64,000 nt of DNA from Anaerolineaceae bacterium (GTDB lineage Bacteria > Chloroflexota > Anaerolineae > Anaerolineales > Anaerolineaceae), in NCBI GenBank assembly GCA_002702705.1, contig PABH01000047.1, positions 1 through 64,000 on the forward strand, read 5' to 3'. Made by a program: the position numbers and the translations under genes. The notes beneath the pieces were generated by a model that saw only the letters and a list, made by a program, of their open reading frames with translations, made no database searches and had not been told where the DNA came from. Shown here piece by piece: positions 43,861 through 53,390 of the stretch (position 1 is the first letter of the stretch; every line of letters starts with the position of its first letter).

Positions 43861-44301
43861 ATGGCAATGATCAAAAAAGTTCGCGTTGATGCAAAAAGTT
43901 TGGAAGGTTTTGAAATTGAAACAACAGCAAGACAATTTAAAGCTACAATCGATCAACCTGTTTCAGGCGGTGGAAAAGACGCAGGCCCGAATCCATTGGA
44001 GTATTTATTTATGTCCTTAGCTGGCTGCATTGTAACGATTGGAAAAATCATCGTCAAACAAGAACGATTACCAGTGCAGGACATTAATGTTGTGGTTGAA
44101 GGAACATTGGATGCAGATGTCTTAATGGGTAAGTCAAATAATGGTACCCGTGCTGGGTTTAACGCAGTGACTGTAACAACAACTATAAATGGAGATCTGA
44201 CTCAGGAAGAAAAAGAACGTTTATTGGAAAGAATTGATGCTCGCTGCCCGATTTCAGATAATATTCACCAAATGACACCAATCAGTTTTGTGGTGCATTA
44301 A
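43861..44301 (+). CDS. OsmC-family peroxiredoxin-like protein
   Basis: A 146-aa OsmC/Ohr-fold protein. GPNPLEYLFMSLAGCIVTIGKIIVKQ carries the first catalytic Cys at the helix start, and RIDARCPISDNIHQMTPIS the second, so the thiol pair needed for peroxide reduction is present. Gly-rich PVSGGGKDAGPNPLEY is typical of the YhfA/OsmC branch. AGGAG lies rather far (about 12 nt) from the ATG. It precedes the NifX/MinD genes and may protect an oxygen-sensitive cofactor; a stem AACCCGCT/AGCGGGTT (44315-44374) separates the two. Confidence 0.88.
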   Translation: MAMIKKVRVDAKSLEGFEIETTARQFKATIDQPVSGGGKDAGPNPLEYLFMSLAGCIVTIGKIIVKQERLPVQDINVVVEGTLDADVLMGKSNNGTRAGFNAVTVTTTINGDLTQEEKERLLERIDARCPISDNIHQMTPISFVVH

Positions 44302-44416
44302 ACAATGGAAACAAAACCCGCTGTATTAATCCCAATTCAAATTGATCCATTCAGTTATGGTGATATAGCGGGTTGTTTCAAATCATAAACTTGATTTATT
44401 CCGGTTTGGAGGACAA

Positions 44417-44761
44417 ATGAAAATAATGGTTTCTTCTTTTTCAGAAACATCGAATGCGATGGCAAACCCTCGTTTTGGCAGATCGGATTGGCTCATCCTG
44501 TTTGATATTGAAAATAAAACCGAACAGGTTTTTCCTAATCCGGCTTCCAACCAGTCTGGTGGTGCGGGTGTTGCCGCAGCTCAATTTGTAGTGGATCAAA
44601 AAGTCGATGTTGTCATCAGTGGACACTTTGGTCCGAATGCAGCCAGTGTTTTATCAACTGCTGGTATTCAGATGATTTTATTTTCGGATGAACAACAAAC
44701 CTGCCAGCAGCTTGTGTCTGCATTTCAACAAGGGGAATTAAAAGAATTTATTCATGCCTGA
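44417..44761 (+). CDS. NifX/NifB-type iron-molybdenum cofactor-binding domain protein
   Basis: A 114-aa protein of the dinitrogenase Fe-Mo-cofactor family (PF02579-like): MANPRFGRSDWLILFDIE, NQSGGAGVAAAQFVVDQKVDVVISGHFGPNAASVL. In nitrogen fixers such proteins carry FeS/FeMo precursors; stand-alone members occur in many anaerobes beside MinD-type ATPases. No nif gene is in the window. GGAGG precedes the ATG. The 3' end overlaps the next gene by 8 nt. Confidence 0.9.
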   Translation: MKIMVSSFSETSNAMANPRFGRSDWLILFDIENKTEQVFPNPASNQSGGAGVAAAQFVVDQKVDVVISGHFGPNAASVLSTAGIQMILFSDEQQTCQQLVSAFQQGELKEFIHA

Positions 44762-45623
44762 AAAAAAACGAATTGCGTTTGCCAGTGGAAAAGGTGGGGT
44801 TGGAAAAACAACCTTAGCAACCAGCCTTGCTGTTTGTTTAGCGAAACAAGGAATCGACACGGTTTATATCGATTGTGATGTTGAAGCGCCGAACGGCTTT
44901 TTGTTTTTAAAACCGGAATTTTTAACTTCGCAAACAGTTACCGTTCCGGTTGCCGCAGTAGATTCAGGCAAGTGCAGCGCATGCGGTATCTGTGTAGAAG
45001 CCTGTCAATTTAATGCCCTGGCATTGGTTGGAAACAAATTGCTCGTTTTTAACCAGCTTTGTCACGGGTGTGGCAGTTGTATCCGTTTATGCCCTGAAGG
45101 TGCTTTATCTGAAAAACAGTACCCGGTAGGCCAACTTAATCAGGGTTTTGGACGCGAAAACATATCTTGCCTGCAAGGGAAGTTAAATATCAGTGAGCCA
45201 ATGGCATCTCCGGTCGTTCGTCAACTCAAACAGCTTACTGAACAAGAGCCTGGACAAGTCTATATTTATGATGCACCTCCCGGTGCATCGTGTACGGTTG
45301 TTGAAACCCTACAAGCTATGGATTTTGTCTACCTGGTTACCGAGCCAACTCCATTTGGACTTCACGATCTGAAGCAGATTTTAGGTGTTGTCAAATCAAT
45401 GAAAATACCCTTTGCCGTCATCATTAACCGTGATGGTATTGGTGATGATCACTTAAACCAATTTTTAGTACAAGAAAATATTCCAACAGCGTTAAGCATC
45501 CCTTATGATGACCAAATTGCAAGAGCCATTGCTTCCGGCGGAACATTATTCGATGCGTACCCGGATGACCCAAACCAATTGGAAAAACTGTATTTTGAAT
45601 TACTGCAAGGAGGGTTGGTTTAG
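44754..45623 (+). CDS. MinD-family P-loop ATPase with inserted ferredoxin domain (first of pair)
   Basis: A 289-aa ATPase. The deviant Walker A GKGGVGKTT lies near residue 13, Walker A' IDCDVEAPN, and the switch-like YDAPPGASC. A two-[4Fe-4S] ferredoxin module is inserted at about residues 75-120: CSACGICVEAC and CHGCGSCIRLCPEG. This architecture is known from COG1149-type proteins of anaerobes and is related to the Mrp/NBP35 Fe-S carriers. The start codon lies inside the preceding NifX-like gene; the next paralogue begins 3 nt after this stop. It likely forms a heterodimer with it. Confidence 0.92.
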   Translation: MPEKKRIAFASGKGGVGKTTLATSLAVCLAKQGIDTVYIDCDVEAPNGFLFLKPEFLTSQTVTVPVAAVDSGKCSACGICVEACQFNALALVGNKLLVFNQLCHGCGSCIRLCPEGALSEKQYPVGQLNQGFGRENISCLQGKLNISEPMASPVVRQLKQLTEQEPGQVYIYDAPPGASCTVVETLQAMDFVYLVTEPTPFGLHDLKQILGVVKSMKIPFAVIINRDGIGDDHLNQFLVQENIPTALSIPYDDQIARAIASGGTLFDAYPDDPNQLEKLYFELLQGGLV

Positions 45624-45626
45624 ATC

Positions 45627-46541
45627 ATGGCAAAATTATTTCAAATGGTTGTATTAAGCGGAAAAGGCGGAGTCGGCAAAACAAATGTGGCTGCGGCATT
45701 AGCTTATCAGGCTGCTAACGCTGATCAGATTCCAGGTGCAGTGGTGGTAGATGCGGATGTTGATGCCGCTAACATGAGCCTCTTGCTGCAACCCAGATTA
45801 AGTCAAAAAGAAGATTTTTTTGGTGGCAAGGTTGCAAAAATCAATCCTGAGATTTGTGAAGGATGCGGCTTGTGTGCTGAAGTGTGCCGGTATGATGCCG
45901 TACTTTATCAGGGAACATCATATCAAATCAACGAATCTGCCTGTGAAGGTTGTGCTGCTTGTTATTATGCCTGCCCACAGCAAGCCATCGCCATGCTTCC
46001 CCATCAGGATGGCCAATGGGCCTTATCATATACCCGGTTTGGACCTTTATTACACGCGGAACTATTTCCTGGCAAAGATAATTCGGGTAAACTGGTTAGC
46101 TTAATTCGCCACCGGGCCAAATTGACCGCAGACCAACATCGTTTCCCGTTGATTCTGATTGATGGACCACCTGGAATTGGCTGCCCAGTTATTTCCGCCA
46201 GCACCGGAGTTAACCTGGGGCTGATTGTAACCGAACCTAGTGTGGCAGCCATTCACGACCTGGAACGTATACACCAAACTTTGAAGCACTTTCAAATCCC
46301 AGCCGTTTTATGCATCAACAAAGTGGGCATGTACCAACCTGCTTATTTGGAAATACTGGACTACGCACAATACCACAATATACCTGTATTGGGGCAAATT
46401 CCTTTTGATAATGCCATCCCACAAGCAATGGTAAACGGGCAGGTTGTGCAAGAATATGCCCCGCAAACACCAGCAGCCATTGCAATGCGTGCGCTTTGGG
46501 TTGGGTTACTACCATATTTATCATATAAGGGAACCGGATGA
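45627..46541 (+). CDS. MinD-family P-loop ATPase with inserted ferredoxin domain (second of pair)
   Basis: A 304-aa paralogue of the preceding protein: SGKGGVGKTN Walker A, VDADVDAAN, and IDGPPGIGCPV. The inserted ferredoxin has CEGCGLCAEVC and CEGCAACYYACPQQA. The ATPase core diverges from its partner in the loop after the insert. The last 4 nt overlap the radical SAM gene (ATGA), so the cluster is translationally coupled. Confidence 0.92.
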   Translation: MAKLFQMVVLSGKGGVGKTNVAAALAYQAANADQIPGAVVVDADVDAANMSLLLQPRLSQKEDFFGGKVAKINPEICEGCGLCAEVCRYDAVLYQGTSYQINESACEGCAACYYACPQQAIAMLPHQDGQWALSYTRFGPLLHAELFPGKDNSGKLVSLIRHRAKLTADQHRFPLILIDGPPGIGCPVISASTGVNLGLIVTEPSVAAIHDLERIHQTLKHFQIPAVLCINKVGMYQPAYLEILDYAQYHNIPVLGQIPFDNAIPQAMVNGQVVQEYAPQTPAAIAMRALWVGLLPYLSYKGTG

Positions 46542-47482
46542 TTACCTTTGGTCCGTTAACTTCCCGCCGATTAGGGTACAGCTTAGGCGTTAATCATATA
46601 CCTGCAAAATATTGTTCCTATGATTGTATTTATTGCCAGGTGGGACCAACTAAACCGTTAACAATCAAACGTCAAATTTTTTACGACACACAAACCATTC
46701 AAACGGAAATCGAACAGAAATTACTTGAAGTGAAACAACAGGGCAAAACCGTTGATGCGATCACTTTTGTTCCGGATGGAGAACCCTGTTTAGATCAAAA
46801 ATTAGGGGAACACCTACAAGCTTTAAAACCGCTTGGAATCAAATTAGCGGTTATCACAAATGCTACATTCTTAATGTTTCCTGAGGTACGGGAAGCACTT
46901 TTTTCAGCCGATTGGGTTTCCGTCAAAGTAGACAGCGTTAATGAAAGAATATGGCACAAAATCAACCGTCCTTATGGACGGTTAAATATGGAACATGTTT
47001 TGGATGGAATCACCGCTTTTAGTAAAGAATTTCTTGGTGATTTGGTAACGGAAACGATGCTGGTGCAAGAAATTAACGATGACGGTCAGATGCTTAAACA
47101 AACGGCAAAGTTTATTAGCAGCTTAAAGGTGAAATGTGCATATATTAGCGTTCCAAACCGTCCACCCATGGAAGCCTGGGTTCACCCGCCAGATGCAAAG
47201 CGTTTAACGGCCGCTTATCATGTATTTAGAAAAAAAATTGATTCAGTTGAGATCTTAGGTTTGGTAGAACCCAAACCCTTTGTTGGTTCATCTGGTATTC
47301 GGGAAGTTTTACTTTCCACGGCAGCTGTCCACCCCTTGGATCAACAAACGGTTCAAAGCATGTTGGACGAGGCTGGCGTAGGTTGGGATGTGGTGGACCG
47401 TCTACTCAGTGATGGGGATTTGAAAAAAGCTGTTTATATGAATAATGTATTTTTTTTGACAAATTTAACAAAACGACGTTAA
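46538..47482 (+). CDS. Radical SAM protein (COG0731-like)
   Basis: A 314-aa radical SAM enzyme. The cluster motif CSYDCIYC (C-x3-C-x2-C) lies near residue 28. The TIM-barrel strands include VDAITFVPDGEPCLD (glycine-type SAM-binding stretch) and LAVITNATFLM. A C-terminal winged-helix-like tail (PLDQQTVQSMLDEAGVG) is present; similar proteins are annotated Fe-S oxidoreductases with a distant link to wyosine synthesis. It is the last gene of the NifX/MinD cluster. The substrate is unknown; a maturase role is inferred from context. Confidence 0.88.
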   Translation: MITFGPLTSRRLGYSLGVNHIPAKYCSYDCIYCQVGPTKPLTIKRQIFYDTQTIQTEIEQKLLEVKQQGKTVDAITFVPDGEPCLDQKLGEHLQALKPLGIKLAVITNATFLMFPEVREALFSADWVSVKVDSVNERIWHKINRPYGRLNMEHVLDGITAFSKEFLGDLVTETMLVQEINDDGQMLKQTAKFISSLKVKCAYISVPNRPPMEAWVHPPDAKRLTAAYHVFRKKIDSVEILGLVEPKPFVGSSGIREVLLSTAAVHPLDQQTVQSMLDEAGVGWDVVDRLLSDGDLKKAVYMNNVFFLTNLTKRR

Positions 47483-47588
47483 TAAATTATTAACCCCATA
47501 TTCACGTTAGATTTATACCCTTACAGCAAGTATGCCGTTAAGATGGAGGATATTTAATAGTTTAATTATCAACAAATTTTGAGGGAAT

Positions 47589-48926
47589 ATGAATCGACGT
47601 GACTTTTTAAAAAAAGCGGGGATACTTGCTAGTGCTGTTCCTTTAGCGGCTTGTGCAGCAAAAGCACAACAAGAAACGGAAACAGAAACACGCTCTTCCA
47701 ATAATCAAAACGTCTTAAAAGTAGTTCAGCAAAAACATTTTATTGCTGGTTACGATCAGTGGTTTGATGAGGAATTTGTAATTAATTGGGGTGAAAAAAA
47801 TGGGGTGAAGGTTGAGGTAACCCACGCCAGTTTTGGAGACTTATTCCCCATCGCAACCGGTTTCGTGGCTATGCAAACCGGTTGTGATGTATTTGCTTTT
47901 CCCTCTCCTCCCATGGCGTTTGAAGACGATGTTGTGGACTTGAGTGATATTGGCAAGGAACTTGAAAATTCATTTGGCCCCATGTTACCGCAGGCAAAAA
48001 ATTGTCTCTATAATCCCCAAACCCAAAAATGGACCGGTATCTCCGATCACTGGGTGCCCCTCGTCACCAATTGGCGAAGTGACCTGTGGGAAGAAGTTGA
48101 ACCCGGTTCCTCCCCACAGACCTGGGATGACATTTTGCGTGTTGGCCGCAAATTAAAACGGTTGGGACATCCAATCGGATTGGGGATGTCCACGGATTTG
48201 GATAGTAATATTGCTTTAAATGGTTTGTTAAACGCTTATGGTTCTGTTATCCAGGATGAAAAAGGACTCGTTACCGTTAATTCCGCTGAAACGGTTGCCG
48301 CATTAACCCTTGGAGCAGCCTTATATAAAGAGACCATGCAGCCAGAGATATTAGCCTGGAATGCATCCTCAAACAATCAATTTTTACTGGGATCAAAAGG
48401 GTCTTTTGCCATGAATGCTGTTTCCGTCACGCGTGTTGCTGAAAAAAATGATCCCGACTTGGCAAAAGTAATTGCCCTCTCCCCGCCACCCGCTGGACCG
48501 GTTCAAAGAATGACCCCCGCAAATGTTGTCAGTGTTTATACCGTATGGAAATTTTCCAAACAAATAGATCTTGCAAAACAGTTTATTAAAGATTTGATTT
48601 TAGCGGCCGAAACCGCTTTCCAAAAAGGTGAACTTTATAATTATCCTTCATTTCCTGGTGCAGTAAAAAACCTGGAAGCCGCATACGATAAGGAGCCCAA
48701 ATACGCATTCCTTAAAACGGCACCGGAATGGGTGTGTAATGTGGGTTACCCGGGAAATGCAAATGCTGTCACGAATGAAATTTTCGACAACTATTTGGTA
48801 CCGAAAGCGTTTTCTTTGGTGGCTATTGGCACCCTTACTCCTGAAGAAGGAAGCCTTTGGTTGGAAAAAGAAGTTAATAAACTGGTAGCGCGGTGGAATG
48901 TTCGCAATATTGCCAACAATTCATAA
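47589..48926 (+). CDS. Tat-type lipoprotein, ABC sugar substrate-binding protein (family 1)
   Basis: A 445-aa extracellular solute-binding protein. The twin-arginine signal [10 protein letters not shown] precedes a lipobox PLAAC (Cys22), so it is probably exported folded and lipidated. The family-1 SBP fold is supported by [26 protein letters not shown], and [17 protein letters not shown]. No permease or ATPase genes are linked; instead the next gene (18 nt away) is a chemoreceptor, suggesting that this protein feeds ligand to it. An oligosaccharide ligand is a family-level guess. Confidence 0.88.
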   Translation: MNRRDFLKKAGILASAVPLAACAAKAQQETETETRSSNNQNVLKVVQQKHFIAGYDQWFDEEFVINWGEKNGVKVEVTHASFGDLFPIATGFVAMQTGCDVFAFPSPPMAFEDDVVDLSDIGKELENSFGPMLPQAKNCLYNPQTQKWTGISDHWVPLVTNWRSDLWEEVEPGSSPQTWDDILRVGRKLKRLGHPIGLGMSTDLDSNIALNGLLNAYGSVIQDEKGLVTVNSAETVAALTLGAALYKETMQPEILAWNASSNNQFLLGSKGSFAMNAVSVTRVAEKNDPDLAKVIALSPPPAGPVQRMTPANVVSVYTVWKFSKQIDLAKQFIKDLILAAETAFQKGELYNYPSFPGAVKNLEAAYDKEPKYAFLKTAPEWVCNVGYPGNANAVTNEIFDNYLVPKAFSLVAIGTLTPEEGSLWLEKEVNKLVARWNVRNIANNS

Positions 48927-48943
48927 CAGAGGAGATTGCGAAA

Positions 48944-51283
48944 ATGAAAAAATTATTCTCTTGGATCCAAACCAGCCTCGTTAAACAAGTAAGTTTTGCT
49001 TTGGGTGTTATGATCACCATTTTGGTGGTTGTGTTGGTAATGACATTTTTTATGGTTCGTGCTCAACGACCCAATAGTTTAGTCATTAGTATGGCTGCTC
49101 AACAGCGCCAGTTAGGGGAAAGAATCGGTTCACTTGCTTTACGTGCTGTTCAAGGTGATTGGCAAGCCGCAAAAGAATTAAATTTGAGTTTGGTGGAATT
49201 AGATAAAATCTTAAATGGTTTAAGATATGGGGACAGTGAACTGGGTTTACCAGCCGCTTCAGCCGAATTTGACATTTTATTGGCAGATATCCAAACAACT
49301 TGGGAACCACAGAAAACAGAGATTCAAAGTATTTTAGAAAACACACAAACCATTGTTGTTATCGATCAATTGGTTGGCGGAATTAATCAGAAATCGACCG
49401 CTTTGGCTTCCTTAGCTACGGAATACAATGAAATGGTTAGTTCTTCATTATTTAAATCTCCACAACATTTAGAGCGATCCAGTAAACAAGCAGAGTTAAG
49501 TTTAGCGATCGCTCAAAACGCACTTTCGGTGGTAAACGGACAAACGGAAGCAATATCTCCCATGTTAGAAGCTGCAGATCAATTTGACCAAAATTTAACC
49601 ATTTTTGTTGAAGGCAATCAAGGTCTTTTTATTCCGGCTGCAGAAGGAGAGCAGTTAGAACAACTACAATCCATTCAAAGAGTTTGGACATCCTGGTATG
49701 CCGAAATTAACACCTTAGCCAACGCAGCGAATACGTATGCACAACTCCAAGATTCTGCCCGCAATTTATCCACAAACAGTTTAATTTTAACTTCCCTTTC
49801 ACAAAAAGCCTTGGATTACTTTACAAACGAGAGTTTGAAAAAAATGGACACCCTTCAAATTCTTCTTTCAGCCAGCGGGTTATTTGTAATATTGATGGCC
49901 TTCTTTATTGCCTATCTGATTCGTCAATCCTTAAAACCACTGACCAAAATTGAAGAAGTCGCCTATTCGATCAGCCACGAGGATTTATTAATCTTAAAAG
50001 ATACTTTGTCCACCTTCGCCAATCAAGATTTAACACAATCCATTAATTTAAAACCTCGAAATGTATTATTAAACCGGCAAGATGAAATAGGACGGTTAGC
50101 ACAAGCTTTTCAACAAATGATCGACAATTTGGTGGATACCGGCCTTTCGGTAGAAAAGATGCGCGGAAAATTAAATGAAGTGATGTCATTCGTGCAGCAG
50201 AATACACAAGAAGTAAGCCGCGCATCCATTTTGATGAACCAGGCTGCAGAATCCTCTTATCTAATCAGTGGTCAAATTGCCCAAACTATGCAAGAAGTAT
50301 CCGCTGGCGTAACCCAACAAGTAAACCAGGTTACCCATACAACCCACTCATTGGACCAAATGGTTCAATCCATTCAAGGTATGGCAAGCGGAGCCCAAGA
50401 CCAGGCCACAGCAATTAATACCGTTTCAACCCAAAATCAGCAATTGTTTGATGTGATCCAACGGGTAATTAAGAACGTAGGCGAAAGTGCAAACAGCGCC
50501 ACCAGCACAAAAGAAGCCGCCCAATCTGGTACCAAGGTAGTTGAACAGCATATCACCGGAATGCAGCAAATCCGCAACCAAGTTACCGCCTCGATGGGTA
50601 AAGTCAATTTAATGGGTGAAAAGTCCTCCCAAATCAACAAGATGTTGGAAACGATTGAAGATATCGCAGCCCAAACCAATTTATTGGCCCTAAATGCAGC
50701 CATCGAAGCTGCCCGCGCAGGCGAACATGGGAAAGGGTTTGCCGTCGTTGCCGATGAAGTTCGAAAATTAGCTGACCGTTCCGCAAATGCAACCAAAGAT
50801 ATCGCGTCATTGGTCTCCGATGTTATGAATGCCGTAACGGACGCCGTTACATCCATGTCCGAAAGCGTAAGTGGCGTTGAAACAGGCACCCTGCAAGCCC
50901 AGAGCGCTGGAGATGCCCTGGCAACGATTTTAAAAGAAGCAAACCTAGTAAAAGAACAAACGGAACAGATTACCAAAGCAGCACAAGAAATGCAGCGAAT
51001 TTCCGAAATTGTAGTAAATGAAACAGCATCCGTATCTGCCGTAATTGAAGAAAACACAGCGGCCACGGAGGAAATGTCCGCTACTTCCGCTGAAATATCA
51101 CAGACGATGGAAAATGTAGCTAGCATCAGTGAAGAAAATTCCGCTGCTGTTGAAGAAATCACCGCCTCTGCTGATGAAGTGCGTCAAAAGGCCCAGGAAG
51201 TAGCAACCGCTTCCTCGGAGTTGTCTAAAAAAGCGCAGGAAACAGAAACATTGGTATTCCAGTTTAAACTGAAGAACGAATAA
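48944..51283 (+). CDS. Methyl-accepting chemotaxis protein with PilJ-type sensor
   Basis: A 779-aa chemoreceptor from the ATG at 48944 (GAGGAG upstream; the frame extends to 48893 with no ribosome site). TM1 is at about 15-38. The extracytoplasmic domain opens with [14 protein letters not shown], the PilJ/type-IV-pili transducer pattern. TM2 lies at about 310-330 and is followed by a HAMP region with an insertion. The signalling hairpin carries the hypervariable-free core [38 protein letters not shown]. Methylation-type Glu/Gln pairs are present. No CheA/W gene is in the window. It forms a two-gene unit with the preceding binding protein. Confidence 0.93.
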   Translation: MKKLFSWIQTSLVKQVSFALGVMITILVVVLVMTFFMVRAQRPNSLVISMAAQQRQLGERIGSLALRAVQGDWQAAKELNLSLVELDKILNGLRYGDSELGLPAASAEFDILLADIQTTWEPQKTEIQSILENTQTIVVIDQLVGGINQKSTALASLATEYNEMVSSSLFKSPQHLERSSKQAELSLAIAQNALSVVNGQTEAISPMLEAADQFDQNLTIFVEGNQGLFIPAAEGEQLEQLQSIQRVWTSWYAEINTLANAANTYAQLQDSARNLSTNSLILTSLSQKALDYFTNESLKKMDTLQILLSASGLFVILMAFFIAYLIRQSLKPLTKIEEVAYSISHEDLLILKDTLSTFANQDLTQSINLKPRNVLLNRQDEIGRLAQAFQQMIDNLVDTGLSVEKMRGKLNEVMSFVQQNTQEVSRASILMNQAAESSYLISGQIAQTMQEVSAGVTQQVNQVTHTTHSLDQMVQSIQGMASGAQDQATAINTVSTQNQQLFDVIQRVIKNVGESANSATSTKEAAQSGTKVVEQHITGMQQIRNQVTASMGKVNLMGEKSSQINKMLETIEDIAAQTNLLALNAAIEAARAGEHGKGFAVVADEVRKLADRSANATKDIASLVSDVMNAVTDAVTSMSESVSGVETGTLQAQSAGDALATILKEANLVKEQTEQITKAAQEMQRISEIVVNETASVSAVIEENTAATEEMSATSAEISQTMENVASISEENSAAVEEITASADEVRQKAQEVATASSELSKKAQETETLVFQFKLKNE

Positions 51284-51293
51284 TTTTTTTCAG

Positions 51294-51330
51294 TTGACCA
51301 CCTGTTGTTGATTAAGCAGCAGGTGGTCAA
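51294..51330 (+). terminator. 11-bp stem after the chemoreceptor gene
   Basis: TTGACCACCTG (51294-51304) and CAGGTGGTCAA (51320-51330) pair perfectly across 15 nt. No T-tract follows, so it may be an RNA-processing or partial stop signal rather than a full terminator. Confidence 0.5.
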
Positions 51331-51422
51331 TAACTCCACATGCTTTTCTGAAACGAAAAAACCGGACAATTGTGATAAAATTTACAATCTATTCTTAATT
51401 GTATTCCTTTAGGAGAAAGTAG

Positions 51423-51845
51423 ATGACCATTCGTTTTCATAAAGTGTGGCTTTTGGGGATATTGATGATTTTGGTGCTGACTGCCTGCCAACCTGCTGAG
51501 CCTTTGGTTAGTATCGAAAAACAAATCGAAGAAGGTAAATACCGGGTTGTTACTGTACAGGAATTGGCAGGAATGTTAACCGAGAAAGATTTCTTTCTGG
51601 TAAATGTACATATCCCGTGGGAAGGCGACATTCCTCAAACAGATTTACGTTTGGCCTATGATCAGATTGATCAAAATTTAGACCAATTACCTGAAAAAAA
51701 AGAAAAAATCCTGGTGTATTGTTACACCTCCGGCATGGCAAAAAGTGCTGTTAAAACACTGTTGGCACAGGGATATACCGATGTGTGGATGCTGGATGGC
51801 GGTACCGGCCAGTGGGTAGCAGAAGGGTACACCCTGGAAAAATAA
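51423..51845 (+). CDS. Rhodanese-domain lipoprotein
   Basis: A 140-aa lipoprotein (lipobox LTAC, Cys21) with a single rhodanese domain. VTVQELAGML and FFLVNVHIPWEGDIP are the substrate-proximal strands, and the active loop is VYCYTSGMAKSA with the catalytic Cys in the usual place. Single-domain extracytoplasmic rhodaneses bind or relay sulfane sulfur. AGGAG precedes the ATG. It could accept sulfur outside the cell; no partner is obvious. Confidence 0.9.
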   Translation: MTIRFHKVWLLGILMILVLTACQPAEPLVSIEKQIEEGKYRVVTVQELAGMLTEKDFFLVNVHIPWEGDIPQTDLRLAYDQIDQNLDQLPEKKEKILVYCYTSGMAKSAVKTLLAQGYTDVWMLDGGTGQWVAEGYTLEK

Positions 51846-51899
51846 TAAACATCCAATCGTAGTTATTTGATCAATTTACAACGATTTTTAATTTTTTCC

Positions 51900-51928
51900 T
51901 TGACAGATCATCTACCAACGGGTATAAA
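51900..51928 (+). promoter_or_regulatory. Near-consensus sigma-70 promoter of a mini transcription unit
   Basis: TTGACA (51900-51905), a 17-nt spacer and TATAAA (51923-51928). The predicted start is at about 51935, four bases before the 29-codon ORF. Confidence 0.75.
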
Positions 51929-51938
51929 CTATTCCAAT

Positions 51939-52028
51939 ATGAAAATAATTCTCTTTACACGTAAGGCCAAGAAGCATCATACACCGAACTTCCACCCGGA
52001 GGAGCGGCCTTTTGCGTTTGGTCTGTAA
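51939..52028 (+). CDS. 29-codon micro-ORF in a compact promoter-terminator unit
   Basis: ATG to TAA, encoding a basic, His/Lys-rich peptide that begins MKIILFTRKAKKHH and ends FAFGL. It sits between a strong promoter (51900-51928) and a clear intrinsic terminator (52055-52084) and has almost no 5' leader. It may be a real micropeptide, or the transcript (about 150 nt) may act as a small RNA. No homologue is known to me. The rest of the 51846-52400 gap has no gene I can support. Confidence 0.4.
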   Translation: MKIILFTRKAKKHHTPNFHPEERPFAFGL

Positions 52029-52054
52029 AGCAAAACTTTCCACGTAAAAAAGAG

Positions 52055-52084
52055 AGCCTTCCTACTGGGAAGGCTTTTTTTTAT
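52055..52084 (+). terminator. Intrinsic terminator of the mini unit
   Basis: AGCCTTCC-TACTG-GGAAGGCT (52055-52075), followed by nine T. Confidence 0.9.
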
Positions 52085-52400
52085 TTTCCCTGGTGAGGCT
52101 GTGTAACAAAATTTTTCCAAACACAGCAGGGAAAATCGAACCACCAGCAATTGCTTTAATTATCGGAGGTGTCATCAAAAAAACATTTATCATGATCAAG
52201 GATATAAATTCAAATCTAACAATCTAAAAAATTAATACCTTCTGAGCGATGACCGCCAAAGCACCGCTCAAAACCGGAAGAAATTAACATCAACCATGTT
52301 GATTTCCAATCACCCAGGCTGCAGCGCAGTAAGCGCACACCGGCCAGGTCTATTTTTTGTACTTATTTTACAAAACCATCCATATCATAGGAGTTTTATC

Positions 52401-53315
52401 ATGAGAAGAACCCTTTTCGCCCTAAGTTTAATTCTAGTTTTTGGCCTGATCTTAAGTGCCTGTTCCCCCGCTCCAACACCAACCCCTACCACCGCTCCTG
52501 CAGTGGAAGAGTCCGCACCAACCGAAGCCGCTGTTGAGGTGGTCCTCGTTTCTGAACCAGAAGGCTGTTTGGGAACAGCCGAAGATGCAATCGTCGACCT
52601 GGGCTGTCGCGAAATTACAATTGCGGTTGAAAATGCTTACCTGCCTTTTAACTACATCTCCCTTGAAACCGGTGAACCCGGTGGTTGGGATTATGACGTA
52701 TGGAATGAAATTTGTACCCGCCTGCACTGCACCCCCGTTTATACTGAAGCAGCCTGGGAAGGATTAATCCAGGCTATTTCCGACGGCCAATATGATGTGG
52801 GTGCTGATGGCATCACCGTCACCGCTGATCGAGCCGAAATTGTTGATTTTTCCATGGGTTATATCAACATCAACCAACGCTTACTCGTCCGCCGGGGGGA
52901 AGATCGATTTGACTCAATTGAAAGTTTTGTCGCCAATGAATCCCTTCAAATTGGCACGCAGTCGCAAACCACCAATTATGAAACCGCCGCTTCCTACTTA
53001 CCGGAAGACCGCATCAGTGCATTTGAACAATTCCCCTTCGCTGTGCAAGCATTGATGACAGAAGAAATTGATGCCGTCATGATTGATCAGGTTGCCGGAA
53101 TGGGTTATATGGGTGAAAACGCCGAATCGTTGGATTTCATCGGCCCGAAAATTACCAGTGAAGCCCTTGGTTTTATTTACCCGCAGGGCAGCGATTTGGT
53201 TGGTCCTGTTGATCAGGCACTCCAATCCATGATGGATGATGGCTTCTTACAAGGCGTAAATGCCTTTTACTTTGGGCCTGATTTTGATATCACCTATGAT
53301 GATATTGCGGAATAG
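52401..53315 (+). CDS. Amino-acid ABC transporter substrate-binding lipoprotein (family 3)
   Basis: A 304-aa lipoprotein (lipobox LSAC, Cys20) with a Pro/Thr/Ala linker and a family-3 SBP domain: ITIAVENAYLPFNYI, GGWDYDVWNEICTRL, WEGLIQAISDGQYDVGADGITVTADRAEIVDFS. The last block is the classic polar-amino-acid binder signature. The start at 52401 has AGGAG upstream; the frame extends to 52296. It is followed by a perfect hairpin and then the permease and ATPase genes. Confidence 0.92.
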   Translation: MRRTLFALSLILVFGLILSACSPAPTPTPTTAPAVEESAPTEAAVEVVLVSEPEGCLGTAEDAIVDLGCREITIAVENAYLPFNYISLETGEPGGWDYDVWNEICTRLHCTPVYTEAAWEGLIQAISDGQYDVGADGITVTADRAEIVDFSMGYININQRLLVRRGEDRFDSIESFVANESLQIGTQSQTTNYETAASYLPEDRISAFEQFPFAVQALMTEEIDAVMIDQVAGMGYMGENAESLDFIGPKITSEALGFIYPQGSDLVGPVDQALQSMMDDGFLQGVNAFYFGPDFDITYDDIAE

Positions 53316-53345
53316 TTTCTTTTTTCAAATGTATTCTTATTTATC

Positions 53346-53374
53346 AACCCTCCGAAGGATTTCTTCGGAGGGTT
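53346..53374 (+). terminator. 12-bp intercistronic hairpin
   Basis: AACCCTCCGAAG (53346-53357), loop GATTT, CTTCGGAGGGTT (53363-53374). It has no T-tract and lies 17 nt before the permease ATG. It probably tunes expression so that the binding protein exceeds the membrane subunits. Confidence 0.65.
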
Positions 53375-53390
53375 TCCCAAGGCAGGTTTT

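Noticed and set aside
44417-47482. Nitrogen fixation gene cluster
   Set aside because: NifX-like and ferredoxin/ATPase domains are present, but there are no nifH, nifD, nifK, nifE, nifN or true nifB. The radical SAM protein is of a different class.
50437-51162. Long 241-codon minus-strand ORF
   Set aside because: It lies entirely antisense to the conserved chemoreceptor signalling domain; its composition (runs of Ser/Ala/Ile/Val) is what the heptad-rich sense strand produces, and it has no motif.
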